From assembly GCA_028714255.1 (NCBI GenBank), contig JAQTMR010000017.1, positions 1 to 44,909 of the forward strand: a DNA stretch of 44,909 nucleotides, written 5' to 3'. The notes below the pieces were generated by a model. It did not search any database and was not told the DNA's origin. It saw nothing but the letters and a program-made list of their open reading frames with translations. Shown piece after piece: positions 8,332-17,115 of this stretch (position 1 is the first letter of the stretch; every line of letters begins with the position of its first letter). This stretch comes from Phycisphaerae bacterium (lineage in GTDB: Bacteria > Planctomycetota > Phycisphaerae > Sedimentisphaerales > Anaerobacaceae). A program made the position numbers and the translations under genes.

Positions 8332-8535
8332 ATTATGCCTCTTTCCCAAAGAATTTTTATTTACTTTATTAACTCGGTTGCATAATCGTCATAAAACATC
8401 CTCTACTTTATAAAAAGCCCATCCGTCACGTTGAACATTGTTCTGATAATTAATGTAATCTACTTACACAAACAAATTTTATGGGACGCAACTGCCTGTT
8501 ATTTACAGTCGCCTAATCTAAATAAATACTTTTGG

Positions 8536-9732
8536 CTATTGCAGATGCCCCATGTAATCGAACATAGGCAAATACGCACCTATGAGAATCAATCCAACAA
8601 TAAGCCCCATAATAATTGTCAGGGCCGGCTCCAGTTTTATAAGCAAAGCATTTATTGTCCTGTCAATATCCTTATCAAGGATGTCGGTGCCTTTGTTCAA
8701 CATCTCCGGCAATTGCCCCACCTGTTCACCGGAAGCTGCCAACTGTACAATTATCGGGGGGAAAATTGCATAGCTTTTAAGTGATTTCGCAATAGCATTA
8801 CCCGCCTTGACCTCTTGCTGCAATTCTTCGGCTATTTCGGTCAACTTGTGATTGTGAGCAACCATACTTGCTACTTCCAGCGCCTTAATCAGCGGTACTC
8901 CAACCGAAGCCAGCATTGCGAATGTCCGGGTAAAATGCGAGACCACAAGCATACGATTTAGTTTGGCAAAAACAGGCATATTCAGTTTGAAAGAGTCCCA
9001 CCACACCTGCGCTTGTGGTTTTTTCAGCAGCCATCGCCCTGTTATCACCCCCGCCACTATCACAATAATAACCGCCCACCACTGCTGTGTTATCATCGAA
9101 CTTACGCCTACAAGAATTCGAGTCGGAAGCGGCAACAATACATGCGCCTGCTTATACAATTTCATAAAAATTGGTATGACAAAAATCAGCAGAAAACCGA
9201 TAACCACAAAACACATAATCGCCACTATAACCGGATAAGCAAAAGCGGAGGTGACCTTTCGTTTAATCTCCGCCTGTTTCTCCAGATACGCAGCGCTTAT
9301 ATCGAGTGTCTTTCCCAGCTTTCCGCTGGCCTCACCGGCCTCAATCATTCCGAGAAAGAAACCCGAGAATAAATTTTTGTATTTTTCGCAGGCGTTTTTC
9401 AGGCTCGAGCCCGTTTGTATGCTTTGCTTAATATCAGCAATTACGTCCTTGAAGGCCTGATTTTCGGTCTGCTCCTCCAGCGTTTCGAGGCAGCTTACTA
9501 TTGACAAACCTGCCGAATACATACCCGCGAATTTATATGCGAAAGTCGCTACTTCCGAACGCTTTATTCTCCTGCGCTTCGCCGCTGAGCCTTTTTTCCG
9601 CCGGGCCCTTACGAGAACACAACCTATCTTGGCAAGTTCCTTTCTCAGCGCCGCAATATTATTAACCTCGGTGTATAAGCCGGTGAACTTTTTGCCGGTT
9701 CCGTCTTTCGCCACATATTGATAAGCTGTCAT
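8536..9732 (-). CDS. gspF: GspF/PilC inner-membrane platform protein, cluster A
   Basis: The 398-residue protein has the two tandem T2SF domains of this family (about 65-190 and 270-390). Each starts with a helical cytoplasmic part (FAYKFAGMYSAGLSIVSCLETLE; FTRTFAMLASVGVPLIKALEVAS). There are three membrane segments: about 170-195, 215-238 and 370-392. An N-terminal domain of about 50 residues (YQYVAKDGTG) is also family-typical. GspF/PilC connects the motor ATPase to pilin assembly. The ATG at 9732 shares one base with the GspE stop (TGATG), and GAGG lies 8 bases upstream. Confidence 0.95.
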   Translation of the reverse strand: MTAYQYVAKDGTGKKFTGLYTEVNNIAALRKELAKIGCVLVRARRKKGSAAKRRRIKRSEVATFAYKFAGMYSAGLSIVSCLETLEEQTENQAFKDVIADIKQSIQTGSSLKNACEKYKNLFSGFFLGMIEAGEASGKLGKTLDISAAYLEKQAEIKRKVTSAFAYPVIVAIMCFVVIGFLLIFVIPIFMKLYKQAHVLLPLPTRILVGVSSMITQQWWAVIIVIVAGVITGRWLLKKPQAQVWWDSFKLNMPVFAKLNRMLVVSHFTRTFAMLASVGVPLIKALEVASMVAHNHKLTEIAEELQQEVKAGNAIAKSLKSYAIFPPIIVQLAASGEQVGQLPEMLNKGTDILDKDIDRTINALLIKLEPALTIIMGLIVGLILIGAYLPMFDYMGHLQ

Positions 9733-11435
9733 CACTCTGTCCTCATATTGATGACTCGAATTATCTCATCCACTGTTGTCACTCCATCAAGAACCTCTTT
9801 GACAGCACCTTCGTGAAGGGTACTCATACCTTCTTTAACAGCCTGCTGTCTAATCGCGTCGTTGTCGCATCCATCTGTAATCATTTTTCTTATTGCCGGT
9901 GATACGGGTAATATTTCAAAAACACCCTTTCGGCCGTGATAGCCGGTATGGTAGCAACTGTCACATCCTGCCCCCCGATAAAGCTCTATCTTTTCATTCG
10001 GGGCAGATTTGCCGAACAGACACTTCAGGTCATCTTCGGAAGGCTTATAAACTTTCCTGCATTTGCTGCAGCAGGTCCTTACGAGCCTTTGGGCGATTGT
10101 TCCCAAAAGCGCCGAAGCGACAAGAAACGGGGCTACTCCGAGATTGATTAAACGTGATATCGCTCCCGCTGCATCATTGGTATGCAATGTGCTCAACACG
10201 AGATGTCCCGTCAGGGCTGCGCTGATGGCTATTTCCGCTGTTTCATAATCTCGTATTTCACCTATCAATATGATGTCCGGGTCCTGCCGAACTATGCTTC
10301 GCAACGCTGACGCAAATGTTATCCCGGCAATCGGTTTGACCTGCATCTGTGTAATGCCGTCGAGGTGATATTCGACAGGGTCCTCGACAGTAACGATATT
10401 TCTTTCTGTGGTATTCAGCAGTTTCAGTACCGAATACAGGGTGGTCGTTTTGCCGCTGCCGGTCGGACCGGTCAGTAGCAGCATACCATAGGGATTGCCG
10501 GCCAATTCTCGAAATTTCCGATTGTCCTCGGGCGAAGGTACAACGGCATCGAGCGACCATTTAATCGCGTCCCTGTCGAGAATCCTGATAACTATTTTCT
10601 CACCTCTCATACCCGGCAGCGACGAAACCCTCATATCGTACTCCTTGCCGTCATGCCGCACAATCATATGGCCGTCCTGCGGGATTCTTCGCTCGGAAAT
10701 ATCCATATCCGCTGCAACCTTAATGTGCGAGACCACCTCGAGATGTGCCGATGAAGGCACTTTTATCGCATCGTGCAGGATGCCGTCCACACGGTATCGA
10801 ACCCTCATATCGGGCTGTTCCGGCTCGATGTGTATGTCACTGGCGTTGGCGTCAATCGCGCTGTTTATTATCGAAGAAACCAGCTTCGTAATAGGTGCAT
10901 CGGCAACCTGGGACGATTTATATTCGAGCTCCGTCTCGTTTAATTTATCTTTATCGCTGTCGGTGGTTAACCGCATCGAAGCTATAGCCTGGCGCGTTAC
11001 GTTTTTCACGTTGAAGTGATATATAACAGCCTGCCTGATTGCCTCCTGGGTAGCTGCCAGAGGAACTACCTTTAAACCCGTCCTCATCTCTATTTCATCC
11101 CTGACTGCGAGATTCAAAGGCGAACTCATCGCAACCAGCAGCTTGTTGTTCTCTTTTTTAACGGGGATTATATTGTACTGGTTTGCCATCTCGTACGTTA
11201 TCATATGAGCGGCTATAGGATTTATCATATCCGGCGAAAGGTTCACAAATTCTATCTTATGACTAGCGGCAACTATCTTTATGAACTGCTCTTCATCTAC
11301 AAAGTTGTTTTTTTTGAGTACGCCTATCAGGCTCAGGCCGCTTTGCTCCTGTTCCTTGAGAACCTCCTGCAGGGTCTTTTCATCAAGAATATTCTGCTCC
11401 AGAATATACGAAATTATTTGTTCCTGGTTTTGCAT
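9732..11435 (-). CDS. gspE: GspE/PilB assembly ATPase, cluster A
   Basis: This is the cytoplasmic hexameric motor that drives pseudopilus assembly, 567 residues. An N-terminal MshEN/GspE-N domain (about 1-140) precedes the RecA-like core. The Walker A box GPTGSGKTTT begins at Gly323, with Lys329. Downstream follow the Asp box, the Walker B box DPDIILIGEIRD and the His box. A four-Cys zinc motif (CCSKC...GCDSC) sits about residues 455-510. Ribosome site: AGGGAG, 4-5 bases before ATG. It is the first gene of the cluster A operon, and a possible promoter lies about 90 bases upstream. It resembles the cluster B ATPase throughout; neither is a PilT-type retraction motor. Confidence 0.96.
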   Translation of the reverse strand: MQNQEQIISYILEQNILDEKTLQEVLKEQEQSGLSLIGVLKKNNFVDEEQFIKIVAASHKIEFVNLSPDMINPIAAHMITYEMANQYNIIPVKKENNKLLVAMSSPLNLAVRDEIEMRTGLKVVPLAATQEAIRQAVIYHFNVKNVTRQAIASMRLTTDSDKDKLNETELEYKSSQVADAPITKLVSSIINSAIDANASDIHIEPEQPDMRVRYRVDGILHDAIKVPSSAHLEVVSHIKVAADMDISERRIPQDGHMIVRHDGKEYDMRVSSLPGMRGEKIVIRILDRDAIKWSLDAVVPSPEDNRKFRELAGNPYGMLLLTGPTGSGKTTTLYSVLKLLNTTERNIVTVEDPVEYHLDGITQMQVKPIAGITFASALRSIVRQDPDIILIGEIRDYETAEIAISAALTGHLVLSTLHTNDAAGAISRLINLGVAPFLVASALLGTIAQRLVRTCCSKCRKVYKPSEDDLKCLFGKSAPNEKIELYRGAGCDSCYHTGYHGRKGVFEILPVSPAIRKMITDGCDNDAIRQQAVKEGMSTLHEGAVKEVLDGVTTVDEIIRVINMRTE

Positions 11436-11812
11436 ATCACTCCCTGAATATATGATTGTACAGACTCACAATCACTATCGACATTGCCCAGTGGAGACTT
11501 AATAATAAGCTTCTATCCGGACATTCTATGCGTGATAAGACCTGCGCCAAACAATTGATACCCTTACCAGTCTTTGTGAAAAAGCCGGGTTTATGACCGA
11601 TAATCTCTTTTCCTTGGAACCGTTAATCTGTCAAATTGAGAACTTTACCCGACTATTTATTCTAAACACGAATATGAACCCGCATATCCTTGTACCCGCA
11701 TTATTCTTTACTAATGCCATAATTGGTTTGGGTCGATAAAAACAGGTGACTCGATTCTGCGAATTAAGAAAGTGCGGAAACTTTATACGGGAACTCAAAG
11801 GGGAAACCTATA
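11436..11812. other. divergent intergenic region between cluster A and the signalling island
   Basis: This 377-base gap must hold the promoters for the minus-strand cluster A operon and the plus-strand receiver gene at 11813. One minus-strand sigma70-like candidate is listed separately. On the plus strand only the ribosome site AAGGGG before 11813 is clear. No gene, tRNA or strong terminator was seen. Confidence 0.5.
11523..11550 (-). promoter_or_regulatory. candidate promoter of cluster A operon
   Basis: On the minus strand TTGGCG (11550-11545) and TAGAAT (11528-11523) are separated by 16 bases. The match to the sigma70 consensus is 4/6 and 5/6. It would place transcription start about 80 bases before gspE. 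TTGACA also occurs further upstream (about 11637-11632) but without a well-spaced -10 box. Confidence 0.35.
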
Positions 11813-12226
11813 ATGTTAAATTTGTTTAAGCCAAAAAAGAAGACTTCCCGGGCCAGAGTGCTTATCGTCGATGACGAAGCCGACATAATCAGCACCGTCC
11901 AATACCGACTTGAATTCTGCGAATTTGATGTTATTACCGCCGGCAATGGAAAAGACTGCCTGGAAAAAGCGGCAAACGAAAAACCGGACCTAATATTATT
12001 GGATATCAATATGCCGATTATGAACGGCTACGAGGCGCTCGAACGCCTCAAAAATAACCCGGAGCTAAAGAACATACCTGTAATAGTGCTTACCGCTTTC
12101 AGTGACGCCAGGGACATATCCAAAGCCGCCGAATTCGGCATTTTTGATTACGTCACCAAACCGTTCGATTTCCCGGAGTTGATGGGAAAAATATCGAATG
12201 CGCTGGGAAATAAATTCCAGCAGTAA
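11813..12226 (+). CDS. single-domain response regulator (REC)
   Basis: After a 12-residue basic N-terminus this 137-residue protein is a CheY-like receiver. The acidic pair Asp20-Asp21, the phosphoacceptor Asp64 (LLDINMPIMNG), the switch Thr (VLTAFSD) and the conserved Lys (TKPFDFPEL) are all present, so it should be phosphorylated. There is no output domain, so it must act by protein contact or in a phosphorelay with the kinase 75 bases downstream. Ribosome site: AAGGGG about 10 bases before ATG. It is divergent from the cluster A pilus operon, so control of that machine is possible but not shown. Confidence 0.93.
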   Translation: MLNLFKPKKKTSRARVLIVDDEADIISTVQYRLEFCEFDVITAGNGKDCLEKAANEKPDLILLDINMPIMNGYEALERLKNNPELKNIPVIVLTAFSDARDISKAAEFGIFDYVTKPFDFPELMGKISNALGNKFQQ

Positions 12227-12301
12227 GCTGAAGGTCTAAAATAAGACAGGGCGAGGGACAATCCACCAGCCAAAGAGATATTTGTTATACGCAGAGCGAA
12301 A

Positions 12302-14290
12302 ATGGAGACAGAGGCCGCACAAAAATTAAAAATTCTCCTGGTTGAAGATGACCTAATTGACAGAAAATTGCTGCAAAGACTACTGTCGCAATCGGCTCTG
12401 TCTATTTCAGATATAAAACCCGCAGACTGTCTCCGTACGGCCCTTGAATTTCTGGAGAAAGACCATTTCGACGTCGTATTCCTCGACCTCGGCCTGCCGG
12501 ACAGTCAGGGGATAGACACCTTCACCGCAATATACGATAGGGCCGAGGATATACCCATTATCGTATTAAGCGGCCTTGACGATGAAAAAATGGCTGTTAC
12601 GGCCGTGAAAAAGGGAGTGCAGGATTATTTCGTCAAGGGACAGATTGACAGCAATCTGCTGACACGCGCCGTGCGGTACGCCATTGAGCGCAAGCGTATC
12701 AGTAAAATACTCGATGAAAAACAGAAAAACATAGAAGCGATATTCGACGCAGCGCCTATCGGTATGATGTTAATCGACGAACATACCGTAGTTAAGCGAG
12801 TCAATGACGCCGTCAGGCAACTGCTCAACAAGGATTACCGGCAGATTATTAATCAACGATTTGGCGATGCTCTCGGCTGTGTTAATGCCGCCAACAGCGG
12901 AAAAGGCTGCGGAAACAGCTCGGCTTGCGAAACGTGCCTCCTCCATAAAGCCATAAGCACGGTACTGGATTTACAACAGTCCGTTCACGAGGTTGAGGTC
13001 CAGCTTGCGCTCAAGATTGACGATAAACAATTCACGCACTGGCTTCTTGTTAGCGGCGTACCCGCAACAATAGATGGTCACCTGCACGCGGTTTTTGCCG
13101 TTAACGACATTACCAAGAGTAAGCTTGCAGAGCGCGACTGCCAACTCGCGGAAGACAGGTACCGAACTATCTTTGAAAATTCCGCGGTCTCCATCTCGCT
13201 TGTCGATGAACAGGAGCGCCTTATCTCCTGGAACAAATTCACAGAGAGCCTTCTGGGTATGAACAAAGAGGATTTATACCTTAAGCCGGTAAAATCGCTC
13301 TACCCCGAAGGTCAGTGGCATAAAATAAGGGCCCTCAACGTCAGACAAAAAGGACTGCAGCGCCATCTGGAATCCGAAATGATTAGAAAAGACGGAAGTT
13401 TGATTGCTGTTGATGTTTCGCTAAGCGTCTTGAAAAATCCTGAAGGAAAAGTAATAGGTTCGATAGGTGTCGTCGCGGATATTACCGAACGTAAAAGAGC
13501 GGAAGAGGAATTAAAATCAACAATGGAGGCAAAATCGCAATTTATATCCACGGTTTCGCACGAACTGCGAACGCCTTTGGCGTCTATGAAAGAAGCCATC
13601 TCTATCGTATTGGATGGAATAGCAGGAAAAATTAATAAAGACCAGAAGCGTTTCCTGGATATCGCACAAAGAAATATAAACAGGCTCGCCAGATTAATCA
13701 ACGAGGTGCTGGATTTCCAGAAGCTCAACGCCAATAAAACGAAACTTAACATACAGCCTAACGATATCGCTGAAGCCGTAAGGGATGCCTGTCACACAAT
13801 GACCCTCTACGCGCAGAAGAAAAAGGTGAAACTTTCCATTAATCTTGATGATGATTTGCCTAAAGCCAGCTTCGATGTTGACGCAATTGTGCAGGTTCTG
13901 ACAAATTTAATAAGCAATTCAATCAAGTTCACTCCTGAAAACGGCGTGGTTTCTGTTTCTGCTCAGCAAAAAGAGGGAGATTTAGTTATCCATGTCAGCG
14001 ATACGGGGATAGGGGTGAACAAGGAGTTTCTTACTAAAATATTCGACCCATTTTATCAGGTGCACCCGCCCGGACAGGAATCCAAGGGCACAGGCCTGGG
14101 ACTTTCCATAGTTAACAAAATCGTGATGATGCACGGCGGCAGAATCGAGGTCGAAAGCGAGGTAAACCAGGGCACAACTTTCTCTGTCTTTCTGCCGTTA
14201 GACAGCAAAGCCAAACCGGAGGTTTTGCCGGAAGAAACAGACGAATTTCTGGAAAATACCGTTGTTGATAGTCAAGTCCGCACAGCATAA
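12302..14290 (+). CDS. hybrid sensor kinase REC-PAS-PAS-HisKA-HATPase
   Basis: The 662-residue protein begins with a receiver domain (about 9-125; Asp16-Asp17, phosphoacceptor Asp62, Lys112). Then come a first PAS domain (about 140-275), a second PAS domain (about 283-400), a HisKA dimerisation helix with the phospho-His H420 (VSHELRTPL) and an HATPase with N, G1 (DTGIGV) and G2 (GTGLGLSI) boxes. No membrane segment is visible, so sensing is cytoplasmic. The first PAS carries a five-Cys cluster (GCVN...GCGN...CETC) of the kind seen in some PAS kinases, possibly redox- or metal-sensitive. The receiver at the N-terminus suggests that this kinase receives input from another one. Confidence 0.92.
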   Translation: METEAAQKLKILLVEDDLIDRKLLQRLLSQSALSISDIKPADCLRTALEFLEKDHFDVVFLDLGLPDSQGIDTFTAIYDRAEDIPIIVLSGLDDEKMAVTAVKKGVQDYFVKGQIDSNLLTRAVRYAIERKRISKILDEKQKNIEAIFDAAPIGMMLIDEHTVVKRVNDAVRQLLNKDYRQIINQRFGDALGCVNAANSGKGCGNSSACETCLLHKAISTVLDLQQSVHEVEVQLALKIDDKQFTHWLLVSGVPATIDGHLHAVFAVNDITKSKLAERDCQLAEDRYRTIFENSAVSISLVDEQERLISWNKFTESLLGMNKEDLYLKPVKSLYPEGQWHKIRALNVRQKGLQRHLESEMIRKDGSLIAVDVSLSVLKNPEGKVIGSIGVVADITERKRAEEELKSTMEAKSQFISTVSHELRTPLASMKEAISIVLDGIAGKINKDQKRFLDIAQRNINRLARLINEVLDFQKLNANKTKLNIQPNDIAEAVRDACHTMTLYAQKKKVKLSINLDDDLPKASFDVDAIVQVLTNLISNSIKFTPENGVVSVSAQQKEGDLVIHVSDTGIGVNKEFLTKIFDPFYQVHPPGQESKGTGLGLSIVNKIVMMHGGRIEVESEVNQGTTFSVFLPLDSKAKPEVLPEETDEFLENTVVDSQVRTA

Positions 14291-14533
14291 AGGCCTGTGC
14301 CGGTCTGCAAGTCATACTTAACACCTCTTTAATAACGAATTTAAGCCTATTCTACGTCCCAGAATATAAAGGGAAATTCCGAAATATTCTCAAAAAAAAC
14401 ACTCCTGAAAATAAAACCTCATCCTGATTATGCCGATGATTTCCTTATGACTGACTTCTTAAAAATCGGACCGTAAACACATATGAGAAATTAAACACCA
14501 CCGTTTATAATAAACAAAATAAAAGGGTATGAA

Positions 14534-15652
14534 ATGCAAAAAACAATAACGGCATACGGACAAACCGAAGAGAAACTGGAACTATTTCAAAACCTGATAA
14601 ACTGGTCGAACGACTGCATCTTCATTATGGAGCCTGAATCGGGCCTTTTGCTGGATGTGAACGACAGAGCATGTGCCGAGCTCGGGTACGACCGGGAAGA
14701 CCTGCTCAATATGACCTTCAAAGACATTGAGCAGACTCTGGCGGATGATTCCAGCTGGCTCGAGCAAACAAAAAAGCTTAACGACAAGAAAGAGTTAGTC
14801 ATACAAGGACATCATAAACGCAAGGATGGAACTGCCTTATCCACGGAAACCTGCCTAAGGCTCGTAACTCAAAACCAAAAACCCGGAGAAGAGCTCATAG
14901 TAGCAATTACGCGCAATATCCCCAAGCCCAAGCAGGCAGGGCAAAAACAGGACTCGCCCGAATTCGCTAATCAGGAAGTGGAAAAAATCAGTCAGGAATT
15001 AAGGGATTTTGTATATATAGTTTCGCATGATTTGAAGGCTCCTCTGCGGGGAATCGAGACCCTCGCCAACTGGATATCAACTGACTACGCGGGTAAACTC
15101 GATGATGAAGGCAAAGAGCAAATAACTCTGCTTGTCAGCCGCGTGAACAGAATGCACAATCTCATTGAAGGCATTTTGCAGTACTCCAGGGTCGGACGCG
15201 AGGAAGATGAAAAAGTCACGGTAAATCTGAACGAGCTTGTCTCGGATGTTATCGATAGAATTGCTCCGCCGGAAAACATTACAATTACCGTCGAAAACGA
15301 ACTGCCCGAAATCCAGTGCGGACAGGCCCGTATCACGCAGGTATTCCTGAACCTGCTGAACAACGCCGTAAATTATATGGACAAACCGAAAGGCCAGATA
15401 AAGGTCGCCTGCGTCGAAGAGGACGGCTTCTGGAAGTTCAGTATCACCGATAACGGACCCGGAATCGAGGAAAAACACTTTGAAAGGATTTTCAAAATCT
15501 TCCAGACGTTGAATCCTCGCGACGAACTCGAAAGCACCGGCATCGGCCTTACTATAACAAAGAAAATCGTTGAATTATATAACGGAAAAATCTGGTTAGA
15601 GTCAAAGCCGGGACAAGGCACTACGTTCTTCTTTACATTGCCAAAACAGTAA
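14534..15652 (+). CDS. PAS histidine kinase, phytochrome-kinase type
   Basis: The 372-residue cytoplasmic protein has one PAS domain (about 15-130), a HisKA helix with His165 in VSHDLKAPLRG and an HATPase domain (about 260-370) with N box (NLLNNAVNY), G1 (DNGPGI) and G2 (STGIGLTI). The D-L-K-A-P form of the H box is typical of phytochrome-like and Rcp-coupled kinases. It is followed 13 bases later by an Rcp1-like receiver, its likely partner. A TATAAT box at 14506-14511 would start transcription about 15 bases before the ATG, with a poor -35 box, so this pair may be separately transcribed. Confidence 0.92.
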   Translation: MQKTITAYGQTEEKLELFQNLINWSNDCIFIMEPESGLLLDVNDRACAELGYDREDLLNMTFKDIEQTLADDSSWLEQTKKLNDKKELVIQGHHKRKDGTALSTETCLRLVTQNQKPGEELIVAITRNIPKPKQAGQKQDSPEFANQEVEKISQELRDFVYIVSHDLKAPLRGIETLANWISTDYAGKLDDEGKEQITLLVSRVNRMHNLIEGILQYSRVGREEDEKVTVNLNELVSDVIDRIAPPENITITVENELPEIQCGQARITQVFLNLLNNAVNYMDKPKGQIKVACVEEDGFWKFSITDNGPGIEEKHFERIFKIFQTLNPRDELESTGIGLTITKKIVELYNGKIWLESKPGQGTTFFFTLPKQ

Positions 15653-15665
15653 ACGGGGGTTAAAT

Positions 15666-16085
15666 ATGCGGAACACCAAGCCAATACTGCTGGTTGAAGA
15701 TGACAACGTTGACGCAATGATGGTCAAGCGTTCGCTTAAAGATTTGAATATTCCAAATCCGATGATACACCTGCTCAACGGAGAAGAAGCGCTGGGACAT
15801 TTACAAAACGACAGCAATGAAAGGCCTTGTGTTATTCTTCTGGATTTAAATATGCCGCGGATGAACGGCATCGAATTACTGCAGGTCGTAAAAAACGATG
15901 ATAAATTAAGAAAGATTCCAATCGTAGTTTTAACCACATCCAAAGCAGAACAGGATAAAACAGAAACCTTCAAACTCGGTGTTGCAGGATATATGCTAAA
16001 GGGCACCGACTACAAAAAGTTTGTGGAAATAATGAGGGTAATCGACCTTTACTGGACCTTAAGCGAATTACCCGAAGACGAATAA
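15666..16085 (+). CDS. Rcp1-like single-domain response regulator
   Basis: This 139-residue receiver has Asp12-Asp13, phosphoacceptor Asp60 (LLDLNMPRMNG) and the Thr-Thr switch (VLTTSKAEQD), the family hallmarks of Rcp1/CheY-like regulators that pair with phytochrome-type kinases. The usual K-P after beta-5 is K-G here (YMLKGTDYKKF). The C-terminal helix (VIDLYWTLSELP) is also typical. Ribosome site: GGGG about 9 bases before the ATG. No output domain is present. With the upstream kinase it makes a complete phosphotransfer pair. Confidence 0.92.
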   Translation: MRNTKPILLVEDDNVDAMMVKRSLKDLNIPNPMIHLLNGEEALGHLQNDSNERPCVILLDLNMPRMNGIELLQVVKNDDKLRKIPIVVLTTSKAEQDKTETFKLGVAGYMLKGTDYKKFVEIMRVIDLYWTLSELPEDE

Positions 16086-16089
16086 ACTG

Positions 16090-16120
16090 AAACGCCTTCG
16101 AAATCTATGCGTTTTATTTT
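16090..16120. terminator. possible terminator between convergent genes
   Basis: AAACGC (16090-16095) pairs with GCGTTT (16109-16114) around a 13-base loop, followed on the plus strand by TATTTT. It falls between the receiver gene (plus) and holA (minus), whose stop codons are 28 bases apart. The stem is short, so confidence is modest. Confidence 0.4.
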
Positions 16121-17085
16121 CCCGCCCCTAATCCGAGAACCAGTTGCTCCGTTGCCGCGGCGGCTTTAATCTGCCCCTTTTTTATCGCGTAATCGGTCGC
16201 AGCCAACTGCTGCAAAATAGAGCCTATTTGTCTCAAAGATATTTTTCCAAGTTGTGCAAAAAAACTGTTCCTGTCGCCCCATATCCGCAGCCTCTTTGCG
16301 ACTTCCTCGCAGCCAACCCCCTGCTCAAGAAGGACTTTAGCGCCGAACATCCTGCGGAAATGAAACGCAAAAGCGCCGACAACGGTATATTCCGCCGATT
16401 TGTCCTCCGCGAACATTGTCCTCAGCCGATTTATCGCCTGTGTAATATCCCCGGCAATAACAGCATCAATCACCGCGAAGACGTTGAATATGCGATTATG
16501 ACCAACCAGAGATTCTATATGTTTTTCTGTTATCACCTTTTCGTTGTGCGCGAACAGGGCCAGCTTGTCAACTTCGCCGTATAACCTGACCAGTTCGTCA
16601 CCTGCCAGCTCGACTAAAAGCTCGGCCGCGGCCTCGCTGATGACTTTGCCATGTGCCTCTCTGGCATATTGAACAAGACGCTTGGGAAGCTGCCATCGCT
16701 TCAGTTGAACTACGCTGACCAATTTACCGACCGATGGCAATTTCTTCGCCAGCTTCGTGCGCTCGGGCCAACTGCTCACAACCAATATAAGAACACCGCT
16801 CGGACAGGGATTATCGAAATACTTCTCAAGAAGCTGACGGTTCTCGGAAACAAATTTATCGGCGTCCCTTACGAGAACGACTCTTCTATCGGTTAAAAAC
16901 GGAAGTGTCCGAAGCTCGTCAAAAACATGGGCGGCTGAAACCTCGGCAGGGTCGGCATTAAAAAAACCTGTCGCTCTTTGCTCCGGCTCAAGAAGCTTCT
17001 CAACAAGCTTTTCGCTCTCGGCGTCAACAAGGGATTTTTCTCCGCCGAAGATTACATAAATCAGTTCGCTTTTACTTTTAGCCAT
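16114..17085 (-). CDS. holA: DNA polymerase III subunit delta
   Basis: HolA is the clamp-loader subunit that opens the beta sliding clamp. The 323-residue protein has the HolA plan: an AAA-like N-terminal domain without a working Walker A (ELIYVIFGGEKSL), the segment LRTLPFLTDRRVVLVRDADKF (about 55-80), a middle helical domain with LVELAGDELVRLYGEVDKL, and a C-terminal collar domain (about 205-323). The ATG at 17085 is preferred over an upstream TTG. It begins 30 bases after the gyrA stop and is probably co-transcribed with it. The length fits the family (about 320-350). Confidence 0.9.
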   Translation of the reverse strand: MAKSKSELIYVIFGGEKSLVDAESEKLVEKLLEPEQRATGFFNADPAEVSAAHVFDELRTLPFLTDRRVVLVRDADKFVSENRQLLEKYFDNPCPSGVLILVVSSWPERTKLAKKLPSVGKLVSVVQLKRWQLPKRLVQYAREAHGKVISEAAAELLVELAGDELVRLYGEVDKLALFAHNEKVITEKHIESLVGHNRIFNVFAVIDAVIAGDITQAINRLRTMFAEDKSAEYTVVGAFAFHFRRMFGAKVLLEQGVGCEEVAKRLRIWGDRNSFFAQLGKISLRQIGSILQQLAATDYAIKKGQIKAAAATEQLVLGLGAGK

Positions 17086-17115
17086 TTTAGTCAACCGCGC
17101 CAACCCGCCGGAGTG

